From Clostridium sp. 'deep sea' (GTDB taxonomy: Bacteria; Bacillota; UBA994; PWPR01), in NCBI RefSeq assembly GCF_014931565.1, contig NZ_CP063353.1:1364001-1428000 (forward strand): a stretch of DNA of 64,000 bases, written 5' to 3'. This document shows, piece after piece, positions 1-8,824 of the stretch. Every line of letters begins with the position of its first letter. The first letter of the stretch is position 1. The translations under genes and the position numbers were made by a program. The notes beneath the pieces are model-generated. The model ran no database searches and was not told the origin of the DNA. It was given only the letters and a program-made list of their open reading frames with translations.

Positions 1-345
1 TTTTTAATCATACCATATTAGCAATCAAAATTTTAAAAAATATATAATATTACCCTATTACAATTATTTTTATTTGTTTCAGATAAATAGCTCTATATTT
101 GTATTAGCAGAAAACATCCATTTTGCTAAGTGCAATGCCTTATACTCGCACAACTTTAATTATGGCTAGATATCTTATTTTGTGAGTGTCTATTTGTTAA
201 TTATTGTTATAAGGTAATAGTATAGTAGCAATAGCAGAGAAAACGTGAACTACTCATTGTACTTGAACAACTCACGTTTTCTTTGTTTATTATACAGTTA
301 GTTATTCACTTCAGTTTATGCGTACAATAAAATCTATTTTCTCTT
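1..345. other. non-coding left edge
   Basis: AT-rich, no convincing gene on either strand. The only structure seen is the hairpin at 237-284, which follows the leftward ABC ATPase gene. Confidence 0.6.
237..284 (-). terminator. hairpin, likely terminator of the cobalamin-riboswitch operon
   Basis: Arms GAAAACGTGA and TCACGTTTTC flank a loop of about 28 nt, about 60 nt past the stop of the leftward ABC ATPase gene. The U-tract is short, so strength is uncertain. Confidence 0.55.
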
Positions 346-1125
346 TTACTTATCTGATAATAATACAAAAGCCTTAGTTTTAATTCCTAAAGGGTCTAGA
401 TCAACAATTTTTGTTTTTACATTAAAAAACCTATTAATGTTTTTTTCTGTAAGAACATCACCTGTTTTTCCGTAGTCATATATACAATTACGACCAAGCA
501 GCAAAGTATTGTCCGATACTTTTAAGGCATGTACAGGACTGTGGGTGTTCATAATGCATGATATTTTTTTATCATCTACCAGTTTTCTTATTCTTTGGAT
601 AATAAGCTCTTGATTTTTAAAATCCAGATGTGCTTCAGGCTCATCTAATATTATTAACTTGGGATCCCCTGCCAAAGCTCTAGCAATATAAACCAATTGA
701 AGTTGACCACCACTCATTTTAGAACACTGTCTTGCTGCAAGATGCGTAATTCCCATATTATTAATACTTTGCAATGCTATTTCTTTATCTGTTTTTGAAG
801 GTGTTGCAAAAAAACCCATATGTTTTGTTCTACCCATGCAGACCATATCAAGTGCAGTATAGGGGAATTTTACGGCATGTGCTTGAGGTACATAAGCTAT
901 ATCTTTCTCTTTTGAGATACCTTCAATTTTTTTGCCGTTTATCGACACATACCCCGATTTCCATTTTAGTACTCCTGTTAGACAGTTTAGAAAAGTTGTT
1001 TTTCCAACTCCATTTTCACCCAAAACACATAAAAGTTTTCCCTCTTGTAAAGTTAAAGATAGATTTTGTAATATTGGTTTATTTTTTATATAGCTAAAAC
1101 AACCATTGTTTACAGACAATCTCAT
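346..1125 (-). CDS. ABC importer ATP-binding protein, FecE/BtuD type
   Basis: This is the cytoplasmic ATPase of a binding-protein-dependent importer for a metal-chelate or corrinoid. Visible motifs are Walker A GENGVGKTT near residue 37, signature MSGGQ followed by LQLVYIARAL near 137, Walker B LIILDEPEAHLD near 157 and the H-loop histidine in NTHSP near 194. At 259 residues it has the family's usual length. The start overlaps the end of the permease gene by 4 bases (ATGA-type coupling), so the two are translated together. With the permease and the lipoprotein upstream it completes one importer; the cobalamin riboswitch at 4.6 kb suggests corrinoid rather than iron-siderophore transport, but sequence alone cannot separate these substrates. 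Confidence 0.9.
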   Translation of the reverse strand: MRLSVNNGCFSYIKNKPILQNLSLTLQEGKLLCVLGENGVGKTTFLNCLTGVLKWKSGYVSINGKKIEGISKEKDIAYVPQAHAVKFPYTALDMVCMGRTKHMGFFATPSKTDKEIALQSINNMGITHLAARQCSKMSGGQLQLVYIARALAGDPKLIILDEPEAHLDFKNQELIIQRIRKLVDDKKISCIMNTHSPVHALKVSDNTLLLGRNCIYDYGKTGDVLTEKNINRFFNVKTKIVDLDPLGIKTKAFVLLSDK

Positions 1126-2141
1126 ATTTTTTCTCCTTCCCTTTTGAAAAAGACAAATACAAAGATTGGAGCACCAATAATTGCAGTTAATATACCTATA
1201 GGTATCTCAGCTGCTGTAGCACAACGAGCAATTAAATCTACAGTAACCATAAATAAGGAACCCAACACAATAGAAGCTGGTAACAGGTGTTTATTATTTG
1301 CAGTAACACATTCTCTACAGATATTTGGCATTATCATTCCTATCCATCCTATTATGCCTGATACAGTTACACAGGTAGCACTAATAATTGTACAGGCAAT
1401 AATAATAATAATTCTATTTTTTTGTGGATTTATACCTAAGGTATAGGCCTCTTCATCTCCCATTGATAAAACATTGATTTTCCAGCGCATTAATACTAAC
1501 ACCAATAATCCAATACCTATAAATAATAAAGCAAAAACTACTTTATCATAACCAACATTTGCAAAACTACCCATCAGCCAATAGGTAATTGAAGGCAATA
1601 CTGATTCTGTATCAGCAACTAGTTTTATTAATGAAATTAGGGCGCTGAAAAAAGAGGCTACAACTATTCCCGATAACACTAACGCCAAAGTTGATTGGTC
1701 CTTTTTTATTTTTGATATTGAGTATGTGATTAATACACTAACAATACCTCCCACAAAAGCCATAGGAGCTACCCCAAAGGGTAATGTAGAGCCCAAAAGC
1801 ATAGCTAGTGCTACGCCAAATCCAGCTCCATTACTAACACCTAAAATATCAGGGCTCACCAATCTATTTTGAAATATGCCTTGAAAAGCAGCCCCAGAGG
1901 CTGCTAGTCCTGCACCTACTAAAATATTCAAAAATACTCTTGGTAGTCTTATATCCCAAACAACTTTATAGGCTGTTTTATTTGTAATTACCCCTGTCAT
2001 TTTCTCATTAATTATTTTAATAACTTGCAAAGGTGAAAGTGAATATCTGCCTAAAAAAAGAGAAATAAAACTTACCAAAACTAATAATATGATACTTATA
2101 AAAATTATAGTTAATGCTCTTTTTTCTTCTCTAACAATCAT
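1122..2141 (-). CDS. ABC importer permease, FecCD/BtuC family
   Basis: Polytopic inner-membrane permease of 339 residues, the standard length of the FecCD/BtuC family, which dimerises to form the channel. It starts with a hydrophobic helix after a short basic N-terminus. The family hallmarks are present: RLPRVFLNILVGAGLAASG near residues 68-86, the QGIFQNRLVSPDILG stretch near 86-100, and GWIGMIMPNICR near 265-276 that forms the coupling region contacting the ATPase. It overlaps the methyltransferase gene upstream by 4 bases and the ATPase gene downstream by 4 bases, so all three are one translational unit. Substrate inferred from the riboswitch context: a corrinoid. Confidence 0.92.
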   Translation of the reverse strand: MIVREEKRALTIIFISIILLVLVSFISLFLGRYSLSPLQVIKIINEKMTGVITNKTAYKVVWDIRLPRVFLNILVGAGLAASGAAFQGIFQNRLVSPDILGVSNGAGFGVALAMLLGSTLPFGVAPMAFVGGIVSVLITYSISKIKKDQSTLALVLSGIVVASFFSALISLIKLVADTESVLPSITYWLMGSFANVGYDKVVFALLFIGIGLLVLVLMRWKINVLSMGDEEAYTLGINPQKNRIIIIIACTIISATCVTVSGIIGWIGMIMPNICRECVTANNKHLLPASIVLGSLFMVTVDLIARCATAAEIPIGILTAIIGAPIFVFVFFKREGEKI

Positions 2142-3151
2142 TCTCTTTTTTTCCTTACCACATAACGTAAGCCGCTTTCATCTTTAAGAACAATCTCTAA
2201 TTTTGCATTTTTTATTGCTTTTTTAACTGTTGAATCTGGTTTTAAAATATTAAGACCGTTTAAATGACTAGCTAACCAACCTAAAATGTAAGTTTTAGGT
2301 CCGGTAAATTCTTCATTAATGCCATGAGTGCTAATAAAAATATATCCATCATCTGTAAGGCTATCTTTAAGTTTTTTTATCATTACATCTATATCACCAA
2401 CAAAATCTAATACTCCAGAAGCTATGATTAAATTATATTTACTGTTAAAAGAATCTTTAACAAAATTGCCTGATTGAGTTTTTACTCTATCTTCCATTTT
2501 ATACTCTTTAATAATTTCAGTTGTTAATTCAATTACTTGGGGTTGATCAAAAATAACCGCTTTTGAGTTTGGAAAATTTCTGGCTATTTCAATAGACAGT
2601 AATCCTGAGCCACCGCCCATATCAAAAACACTAAATTCATCATTTACCTTAAACAATCGCTTTATAATTGAGATAAAGTTTTGTACTCTGCCTAAGTACA
2701 TGGTGTTTCTTGCACCTTGTCCCATAGATCTAAAATCAAAAAAATCAGAGCCATTATCATCATTAAACTTTTTCTCTTTTGGACCATGTTTTACTAAAGA
2801 GACAAGGTCTCCGAGATTGGTCATATCTCTCCAGTATAAAATATGATCTCCTAAAAACATTTCACTATTAGAGTTAAGATAATAATTGGTTTCTGGCGTA
2901 CTCGAATATTTACCATCCTTCTTTATTAAAAAATTCATTGAAGTTAATGCGTTAAGCATTAATTCTAGGTTTCTTTTGTGATATCCCGTTTGTAATTCTA
3001 GCTTATCTAAAGAAATGGGCGATTTTAAATATTTATATATATCCAAGTCAATACTAGCATACATTAATTCTGTTTCAAGTAGTTCGTATGATTTGCGTAA
3101 AAACATCTCAGCACTATATTGTGGCATTTTAATTGCACTTTTCAATATCAT
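2138..3151 (-). CDS. SAM-dependent methyltransferase with N-terminal dimerisation/winged-helix domain
   Basis: Resembles the class of small-molecule O-methyltransferases with an N-terminal winged-helix dimerisation domain (residues about 15-100, including LDKLELQTGYHKRNLELMLNAL). The catalytic Rossmann domain follows, with SAM-binding motif VFDMGGGSGLLSIEIAR near residues 174-190 and a conserved acidic residue in AVIFDQPQV near 201. It is 337 residues long and looks intact. The substrate is not evident; relatives methylate hydroxyls or carbons of aromatic or tetrapyrrole-like compounds. Its odd feature is position: it sits between the binding-protein gene and the permease gene and overlaps the permease by 4 bases. 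A role in modifying the imported ligand, or a corrinoid-linked reaction, is inference. Confidence 0.8.
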   Translation of the reverse strand: MILKSAIKMPQYSAEMFLRKSYELLETELMYASIDLDIYKYLKSPISLDKLELQTGYHKRNLELMLNALTSMNFLIKKDGKYSSTPETNYYLNSNSEMFLGDHILYWRDMTNLGDLVSLVKHGPKEKKFNDDNGSDFFDFRSMGQGARNTMYLGRVQNFISIIKRLFKVNDEFSVFDMGGGSGLLSIEIARNFPNSKAVIFDQPQVIELTTEIIKEYKMEDRVKTQSGNFVKDSFNSKYNLIIASGVLDFVGDIDVMIKKLKDSLTDDGYIFISTHGINEEFTGPKTYILGWLASHLNGLNILKPDSTVKKAIKNAKLEIVLKDESGLRYVVRKKRE

Positions 3152-3242
3152 ATCTCCTTATTTAATCTTTAAAATATATATATATTTATATCAATTATTA
3201 ATAGTAAAGATAAATTAATTATCTATTCAAATAATATTTTAT

Positions 3243-3287
3243 AAACAAGCAGGGAAGCAGCAATACATTTACCTGCCTGTTTATATA
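3243..3287 (-). terminator. hairpin between lipoprotein and methyltransferase genes
   Basis: Arms AAACAGGCAGG and CCCTGCTTGTTT can pair on the leftward transcript, just after the substrate-binding-protein gene. It may be a partial terminator that lowers expression of the downstream membrane genes relative to the binding protein. Confidence 0.5.
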
Positions 3288-3329
3288 GGTTTTTACATCT
3301 TACTATAGATATACTTTTAGTATTTATTG

Positions 3330-4421
3330 CTATTTTTGAGGATTAAGTATTGACTTCATCAACTCATCTGTTAAATCAATATTGTACTGCCTTTTATAAT
3401 ACTGTTTCATATAATTATTAAAAAACTCTTCTTCAATCAAATCAGGATAGTTCTTCATAGTCATCCATATTAAAGTGAGTGGTGAATCAACATTAGGAGA
3501 TCCCCAATTAAACATTCCTTCTGGCATATGGTATATTTGCTTATTTTCATATGCTTTTACACTATCCCAATCTTGTCCTTTGATTTCGTTTGCTAAATAC
3601 TTATCTGCATCAGCACCAAGAAAATCATAAACTACCTCTGGATTCCATTCATATAATTGCTCCATAGAAATTTGAGCACCATCTTCTTTTAAATCTTTGG
3701 CAGCGTTTATAAGACCTGTTTTTACTAGCCAATCGTCACCATAATAGTTTCCACCTCTTACAGTAAACATTTCTTCACTATTGCTTCGTACCATTATTGC
3801 TAATTTTTTATCTTCATCTTTGATATTTTTTAAGGCCTCATTAACTATTTCATTTGCCTTATCCCATTCTTTTTGTAATGTATTTTGCTCTGTAATTTCA
3901 AAAACTTCTCTCATTAGGCTATCTATTTGAACTGACCAATCCTCATTTTTGGGATTTTTTATAAAAAAGTCTACTATCGGAATATCAATATTTTCTAAGC
4001 CTTTTTTCTGAAAATCCCCATAAACAAGTATTACATCTGGAGCCATTTTTAATATCTCTTCTGCATTTGAAGTAAAGCCCTTTAAAAAACTTGTATTTAT
4101 TGATTTATAATTAGGAACAACAAGTTTTAGCAGTTCTTGATTTGCATCGCTTATACAGCGGGGATGTACACCAACGAGTTTTTCGGTATCTTTAACAACA
4201 TTTGCATACGTTGCTAACAATGGTGGAGCTATTATAATAACTTTATTAAGTTCACTGGCAGCAGGCAATACTACTTCTTGCCCTGATAAATCAGTGATTG
4301 TTCTAGTATTGTTGTGCTCTGGTACACTAGCTCCTTTTTCATGGGCTACTTTATTACAACCCGCCAATGCCATACAAGAAATAAGAGCAATAATCATTAC
4401 TATTAAGAGTTTTCTTTTCAT
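3330..4421 (-). CDS. ABC importer substrate-binding lipoprotein (FecB/BtuF-like)
   Basis: Extracytoplasmic binding protein of a corrinoid/iron-chelate importer. I choose the ATG at 4421 because GGAGAG lies just upstream and the protein then begins with a lipoprotein signal: MKRKLL, hydrophobic core, lipobox ALAGC with the lipidated cysteine at about residue 21. The longer reading frame from 4505 would run into the riboswitch expression platform and terminator. The periplasmic-binding fold shows in TDLSGQEVVLP, the EEILKMAPDVILVYG stretch and the long inter-lobe helix typical of class III binding proteins. It is the first gene after the cobalamin riboswitch and is followed by a hairpin before the methyltransferase, permease and ATPase. 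Confidence 0.9.
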   Translation of the reverse strand: MKRKLLIVMIIALISCMALAGCNKVAHEKGASVPEHNNTRTITDLSGQEVVLPAASELNKVIIIAPPLLATYANVVKDTEKLVGVHPRCISDANQELLKLVVPNYKSINTSFLKGFTSNAEEILKMAPDVILVYGDFQKKGLENIDIPIVDFFIKNPKNEDWSVQIDSLMREVFEITEQNTLQKEWDKANEIVNEALKNIKDEDKKLAIMVRSNSEEMFTVRGGNYYGDDWLVKTGLINAAKDLKEDGAQISMEQLYEWNPEVVYDFLGADADKYLANEIKGQDWDSVKAYENKQIYHMPEGMFNWGSPNVDSPLTLIWMTMKNYPDLIEEEFFNNYMKQYYKRQYNIDLTDELMKSILNPQK

Positions 4422-4452
4422 TTTTCTCTCCTTAAATTTGTTTTGAGGAAAT

Positions 4453-4480
4453 AAAAAAACTCCTGCCCAAGAGGCAAGAG
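4453..4480 (-). terminator. riboswitch expression-platform terminator
   Basis: On the leftward RNA CTCTTGCC pairs with GGCAGGAG around a 5-nt loop and is followed by a run of seven U. It lies between the cobalamin aptamer and the start codon of the lipoprotein gene, as expected for a transcription-attenuating riboswitch. Confidence 0.85.
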
Positions 4481-4534
4481 TAAAAACGTGTACATTTAAT
4501 AACACCGTTAATAAATGAACCTCCCACCGAAGTT

Positions 4535-4740
4535 TTTATTGAAATAAGAAAAGGCAGGTTTCCTGACTTACAGCTTAATTTACTCTCTTTCCTTCCCAGA
4601 TTACTCCAGTGGTTACAAGATTTCATTGCTGCTTACAGTAGCGGGGGCTGCAATAGATTTACACTATTTTCCCTATTACCTCAATTACGAGCACCTTTTC
4701 TATGCCAAAGTTAGTATATGGCAATTACTCTCAATATTCA
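4535..4740 (-). promoter_or_regulatory. cobalamin riboswitch
   Basis: The leftward strand carries recognisable cobalamin-aptamer landmarks in order: AAAGGTGC near the 5' end (about 4690-4697), GCAGCCCCCGCTACTG (about 4640-4655), then CCACTGG and the 3' closing stem AGTCAGGAAACCTGCC (about 4553-4568). An intrinsic terminator follows. It precedes the importer lipoprotein gene, so B12-type ligand should switch the operon off. Exact ends are approximate. Confidence 0.93.
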
Positions 4741-4878
4741 AGTACTATCATGTACTTTTTTGGTAATTTTTAACTACAAATCATAATAATTTAACATATT
4801 CGATAATAGTATTATTACTTTTTACCCTATACGTAAATAAAAAAATAGTGCAGCATAAGCCACACTAATTTTAATTAA

Positions 4879-6129
4879 CTAATTACTCTCATGGTATTTA
4901 AATAAATTACTCATGTTATCTTTAAAATAATTATAAATATTTTTTACTGTTTCATCAATCTCGTCGTTATAACTAGCTGTAGGTGTTGCTTGCACATATG
5001 ACTCAATATACTCATCTAAGTCAGTGTAAATTAACGAACTTATGTCATAACAGATGGATAATTTGTCTTCATATACTTTTAAATCTTCAAGTTCATTAAA
5101 TGTATATAGATTTCCATAGATAAATACATAGTCATCATTAGAAGAAATATCTTCTTTATCATATGTCATAATATATAACAAGGGTAAAGCACTATAGCTG
5201 CCTGGATATTTTTTTTGAGGAACCATCGCTGACACAACCAACGCAGATTCCTCCATTGTTGCTATCAATTTTCTACCTGCATCCCTACAGAAATAATTCA
5301 TTCCAATAAGTTCTTTTTGTTCATCTTGTGAAAGATTTTTATCAAAAATAACATCATCCTCTTCTTGTAAATATAACTTACCACTTGAAGATGATACTAT
5401 GGGCTTTTCAATGTTTTTAAAGATTTTTTCGTAAGTGTTTACATACTCTTTAGTTATCTCTAACTCAGGTGTTTCTACCTCATTACTCTCAAAATAATAT
5501 TGCAGTTCTTTATTAATATTTTTTATTATGTCGCTATCAACCACCATTGGTCCAGGATGATTTTTGTCACTGACAATTGTTTTAGAAAATTTCACAGTGC
5601 ATTGCCAATCATGACCAAAAATAAATCTATTATTGGTAAGGATTAAATAGTAGGCATCATCTGTTAGGGGTTGTTCAAGTTTCTCTATATTATAGACATT
5701 AGAAATATCAATTTTCATTTTTGTAGATGATTTAGGATCTACTTTAGTATTAGTCACTAATATTTTACCATCATAATCTCGTTCTACCTCTTTACCAGTA
5801 CTATAAAGCATTAATTTAAGATTTTTCTCTAAAGCTAGCGTTTTTTCAGAAAGATTATCTATATTTACAGTAATAATTCCATTACCTTTATATTCGCTAC
5901 TTAACCTTAACTCATCACCATCGAGTGGTGAAAAAATACTTGCAGCAAAAACTGCGGTAGTTATTGATAATACAAGTATACAGGTTATAATTGAGGCATA
6001 TTTAAGTTTCATAAAAACAGGTTTTACATGGTGTTTTTTTTCCTTATTCATGAGAATAAGTGTTTTTTTCTTCAGCTCTTCTGGTGCTGTAATTTTTGAT
6101 ATTAGTTTATTATATTTTTCAAAATTCAT
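4879..6129 (-). CDS. membrane-anchored protein, probable anti-sigma factor
   Basis: A 416-residue protein with about 43 cytoplasmic residues, one transmembrane segment near residues 45-65 (ASIITCILVLSITTAVFAAS) and a large extracytoplasmic part of no family I can name. The arrangement, basic cytoplasmic N-terminus, single helix and sensor-like outside domain, fits anti-sigma factors of the DUF4179-like type. It begins 5 bases after the ECF sigma-factor gene, so the two are almost certainly co-transcribed, which is the main support for this role. No zinc-finger HxxxCxxC motif is present. The stimulus is unknown. Confidence 0.6.
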   Translation of the reverse strand: MNFEKYNKLISKITAPEELKKKTLILMNKEKKHHVKPVFMKLKYASIITCILVLSITTAVFAASIFSPLDGDELRLSSEYKGNGIITVNIDNLSEKTLALEKNLKLMLYSTGKEVERDYDGKILVTNTKVDPKSSTKMKIDISNVYNIEKLEQPLTDDAYYLILTNNRFIFGHDWQCTVKFSKTIVSDKNHPGPMVVDSDIIKNINKELQYYFESNEVETPELEITKEYVNTYEKIFKNIEKPIVSSSSGKLYLQEEDDVIFDKNLSQDEQKELIGMNYFCRDAGRKLIATMEESALVVSAMVPQKKYPGSYSALPLLYIMTYDKEDISSNDDYVFIYGNLYTFNELEDLKVYEDKLSICYDISSLIYTDLDEYIESYVQATPTASYNDEIDETVKNIYNYFKDNMSNLFKYHESN

Positions 6130-6134
6130 AGTTA

Positions 6135-6644
6135 TTAATCTCCTTTTGCAATTTGTTTTTTCAAGATATTTCTTGCTTTATATAATCTAGATTTAATTGT
6201 TCCAGGTCTTGATTTTAGTATTAAAGCAATTTCATCAATTTTATATCCCTCATAATAATGCAGGTATACAACACTTTTAAACTTAGGTTTTAGGGCTAAT
6301 ACCAAATAATAAACATCATCAACCTCAGTATTATTATTAGTAAAACTGTTTAAATCAGTTTCAGTTATGTTATTTCTCCAAAACGAGCTAAGGTGATTTT
6401 TACATTTATTTATTGTTGTTCTTATTAGCCAATACTTCACATGTTTCTCACTTTTTAATGAGCTGATATGACGAATAAGCTGTAAAAACACTTCTTGGTA
6501 TATATCGTCAGCATCATTTTTATTTCCAACTTGAGATATGGCTATCCGGTAAACCATATCTGAATAATTCTCTATAATTTCATTACATGACAAATCTATT
6601 TTCGTCATCTCCTTTATATGTATTTGAAAGTCTTTCACTAACAA
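6135..6644 (-). CDS. ECF-family RNA polymerase sigma factor
   Basis: Region 2 is visible in YSDMVYRIAISQVGNKNDADDIYQEVFLQ (quoted in parts: DADDIYQEVFLQ near residue 52) and region 4 in YYEGYKIDEIALILKSRPGT near residue 130-150, ending in the helix-turn-helix RPGTIKSRLYKAR. Length of about 160-169 residues is typical for extracytoplasmic-function sigma factors. The start is uncertain: the reported frame opens with TTG at 6644, whereas an ATG at 6608 lies directly against GGAG with no spacing. It is followed by the membrane protein proposed as its anti-sigma factor. Target promoters cannot be deduced here. Confidence 0.88.
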   Translation of the reverse strand: MLVKDFQIHIKEMTKIDLSCNEIIENYSDMVYRIAISQVGNKNDADDIYQEVFLQLIRHISSLKSEKHVKYWLIRTTINKCKNHLSSFWRNNITETDLNSFTNNNTEVDDVYYLVLALKPKFKSVVYLHYYEGYKIDEIALILKSRPGTIKSRLYKARNILKKQIAKGD

Positions 6645-6716
6645 TACAATCTAAACCCGCATTTGGTTCATTTTTTTATATATAATTTAATACGTATTTT
6701 ATCTACATAATTATAA

Positions 6717-6763
6717 AATCCGAATCACTCACCAGCAATATACATTGGTAAATGATTCGGATT
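6717..6763 (-). terminator. terminator after tRNA-Leu
   Basis: Long hairpin with arms AATCCGAATCA and TGATTCGGATT that can extend inward, then TTTTATAATT on the leftward strand. It lies immediately downstream of the tRNA. Confidence 0.75.
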
Positions 6764-6770
6764 ATCTTTG

Positions 6771-6857
6771 TGGTGCCGAAGATGGGACTCGAACCCACAC
6801 GAGCCTACGCTCACTGCGCCCTGAACACAGCGTGTCTGCCAATTTCACCACTTCGGC
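6771..6857 (-). tRNA. tRNA-Leu (anticodon CAG)
   Basis: The leftward strand begins GCCGAAG and ends CTTCGGC-A-CCA, giving a perfect 7-bp acceptor stem and an encoded CCA. The anticodon stem is CTGTG/CGCAG with loop TTCAGGG, hence anticodon CAG. A long variable arm (GAGC/GCTC) of class II type and T-arm GGG-TTCGAGT-CCC confirm tRNA-Leu, reading CUG. It stands alone. Confidence 0.96.
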
Positions 6858-7016
6858 ATATAAATTTATGTAAATAATTATATTACGCTTTTCAAAATTT
6901 TTCAATGAAAATATTAATATTAAATAAAGTGAACTTAATGATTTAAGATATTGTTAGTAATATCTTATAATTAGGAGTATAATTATGATATAAATGATTA
7001 AAAATAAGGTGATTTT

Positions 7017-7562
7017 ATGGAAAATGAGATTGTATTTGAATGTAGAGAGCTAGCTATGGCAGATCTAACTAGCGATTTATTAAAAAATTTTGATCGGTTT
7101 CAAGTAACCACTAGGGCTTGGTATAAAACTAATGATATTCATATAATTAATGACATAAGCTTTACCGATGATTGGGATAATAAAAAAAAATCAAAAATAG
7201 TTAGAGAGTTAAAAAAATGTATTGAACATGGTGGCTTTGTTATTGGGGCGTACAGCAACAATACTTTAGCAGGATTTGCAGCGGTTGAGGGTGTTTTTTT
7301 TGGTGAAAAGAATACTTATATAGAGTTAAGCTTCCTGCATACCACTAAGGATTTACGAGGATATGGAATAGGCTCTGAGTTATTTAATTTATGCTGTGTT
7401 AAAGCAAAATTTATGGGAGCAAACAAACTATATATAGGGGCACATCCATCAGTAAAAAGTCAAAAATTTTATAAAAGACATGGCTGTGTATATGCTACTG
7501 AAATAAACAAAAAAATATTAAAAAAAGAACCTTTAGATATTCAATTAGAAAAAACGCTATAA
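7017..7562 (+). CDS. GNAT-family N-acetyltransferase
   Basis: Predicted acetyltransferase of 181 residues using acetyl-CoA on an unknown amine substrate. The GNAT core lies in the C-terminal two thirds: GGFVIGAYSNNTLAGFAAVE (beta strands), then LSFLHTTKDLRGYGIGSELF near residues 102-121, where RGYGIGSEL is the acetyl-CoA pyrophosphate-binding motif A, and the strand KLYIGAHPSVKSQKFYKRHG near 140-159 that matches the motif B tail. AGGTGA precedes the ATG by a suitable distance. It is monocistronic, transcribed away from the tRNA, with a weak GGAGCA/TGCTCC hairpin plus T-run after the stop (about 7571-7620). Confidence 0.85.
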   Translation: MENEIVFECRELAMADLTSDLLKNFDRFQVTTRAWYKTNDIHIINDISFTDDWDNKKKSKIVRELKKCIEHGGFVIGAYSNNTLAGFAAVEGVFFGEKNTYIELSFLHTTKDLRGYGIGSELFNLCCVKAKFMGANKLYIGAHPSVKSQKFYKRHGCVYATEINKKILKKEPLDIQLEKTL

Positions 7563-7645
7563 AAAATAACGGGAGCATACCAATAATTATTTTATAATTT
7601 ATTGACTGCTCCTTTTTGTTTTTATATAAAACTCTTTAAATAATT

Positions 7646-8215
7646 TTAACGCCCATACAAACTAGTGTAAACTTCGTAAGACCTTAATACTTTTCTTACA
7701 AAGTGGCGGGTTTCATCATACGGTATTTCATTGGCTGTTGATATAGAACCATTCCAAATTCCTTCATTGATCCACTCTTTCACCCTACCCATACCTGAAT
7801 TATAAGCAGCCAAAGCCATTGCAGTATTGTTATTATATTTGTTTAAGAGATGTTTTATATAGAAAGTTCCTAGTTTTATATTAGTATTTGGATCATATAA
7901 ATCTTCGTTTTTTGCTATTTTTAATTCTACTTTATCTGCCACCCATTTAGCGGTATTAGGCATTAGTTGCATAAGCCCTATCGCTCCACTTTTAGATAAT
8001 GCTCTAGGTACAAAATTACTCTCTGTTCTTATTATAGAGGCAATAAAATATGGATCAAGTCCAGTCTCTGTTGCATGCTGCCAAATAATATCTTTATACG
8101 GTATAGGGTATAGAACTTTCCAAAAAAATTGTGATGTAACTAATACTGCTATTATTACAAGCAGTATTATCAATGCTAATGCTATTCTAATTTTTGAGTA
8201 AAAAGTTTTTATCAA
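7646..8215 (-). CDS. lytic transglycosylase, SLT domain, membrane-anchored
   Basis: Cleaves peptidoglycan glycan strands. It has an N-terminal transmembrane anchor (IALALIILLVIIAVLVTS, about residues 11-28) and then a soluble-lytic-transglycosylase domain with the catalytic glutamate in IIRTESNF near residue 67, followed by the family motifs SGAIGLMQLMP and LAAYNSGMGRVKEW. Length of 189 residues is typical for the small Firmicute SLT proteins. It overlaps the end of coaE by 4 bases, so it is the last gene of the polA operon, an arrangement often seen in Firmicutes. Confidence 0.92.
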   Translation of the reverse strand: MIKTFYSKIRIALALIILLVIIAVLVTSQFFWKVLYPIPYKDIIWQHATETGLDPYFIASIIRTESNFVPRALSKSGAIGLMQLMPNTAKWVADKVELKIAKNEDLYDPNTNIKLGTFYIKHLLNKYNNNTAMALAAYNSGMGRVKEWINEGIWNGSISTANEIPYDETRHFVRKVLRSYEVYTSLYGR

Positions 8216-8814
8216 GATTTTTCTCCATTTTTAGTTAATTCATTAAGTCTAATTTCAACCTGTAAAAGCAATTTTGAAATAGTACTACTATTATCTAATA
8301 CTATGTCTGCATGCTGTTTTTTAAAGTCTATGGGCATTTGAGCGTTAATTCTTGCTTTTGCCTCAGCCTTGCTATAATTATTACGCTGCATAAGCCTTGT
8401 TAACTGCTGATCAAAAGCGCAATACACTACCCATATTTCGTCAACCAAGTACTCAAGCTTAGCCTCAAACAATAAAGGTATGTCTATAACTACTATCTGT
8501 TCACTATTATATGATAGAAGTAGCTCATTTACGTCTCTAAGTACCTGTTTATGAATAATTTGCTCTAACGCTTTTCTTTTTTGTTTGTCATTAAATACAA
8601 TACTTCCTAATTTGCCTCTATTTATTTCTTTATTTTGTTGTAAAATATCTGTACCAAAATAAGCTACTACTTGGTAGTAAGCTGGTTTGTTTAAAGCTAC
8701 GGCTTGTTTTGCTAGTATATCACAATCAATTATTGCTATTTTTTTTTGCTTGAGAAAATTTACAACTGTTGATTTACCAGTTGCTATTCCACCAGTTAAA
8801 CCTATTTTAATCAT
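8212..8814 (-). CDS. coaE: dephospho-CoA kinase
   Basis: Phosphorylates the 3'-OH of dephospho-CoA with ATP, the last step of coenzyme A synthesis. The P-loop GGIATGKST is near residues 8-16, and the substrate-lid/CoA domain shows DIPLLFEAKLEYLVDEIWVV and QLTRLMQRN further on. I set the start at the ATG at 8814 because AGAGGAAAAG precedes it and it avoids the long overlap with mutM that the upstream frame (from 8853) would cause. The resulting protein of 200 residues has the family's usual length. It is coupled to the lytic transglycosylase gene by a 4-base overlap. Confidence 0.95.
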   Translation of the reverse strand: MIKIGLTGGIATGKSTVVNFLKQKKIAIIDCDILAKQAVALNKPAYYQVVAYFGTDILQQNKEINRGKLGSIVFNDKQKRKALEQIIHKQVLRDVNELLLSYNSEQIVVIDIPLLFEAKLEYLVDEIWVVYCAFDQQLTRLMQRNNYSKAEAKARINAQMPIDFKKQHADIVLDNSSTISKLLLQVEIRLNELTKNGEKS

Positions 8815-8824
8815 TGCTTTTCCT

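Noticed and set aside
774-1446. Rightward frames opposite the ABC ATPase and permease genes
   Set aside because: Antisense shadows of well-supported genes; no binding sites.
4432-4626. Leftward 64-codon frame upstream of the binding-protein gene
   Set aside because: It lies inside the cobalamin riboswitch and its terminator; no ribosome binding site and no family resemblance.
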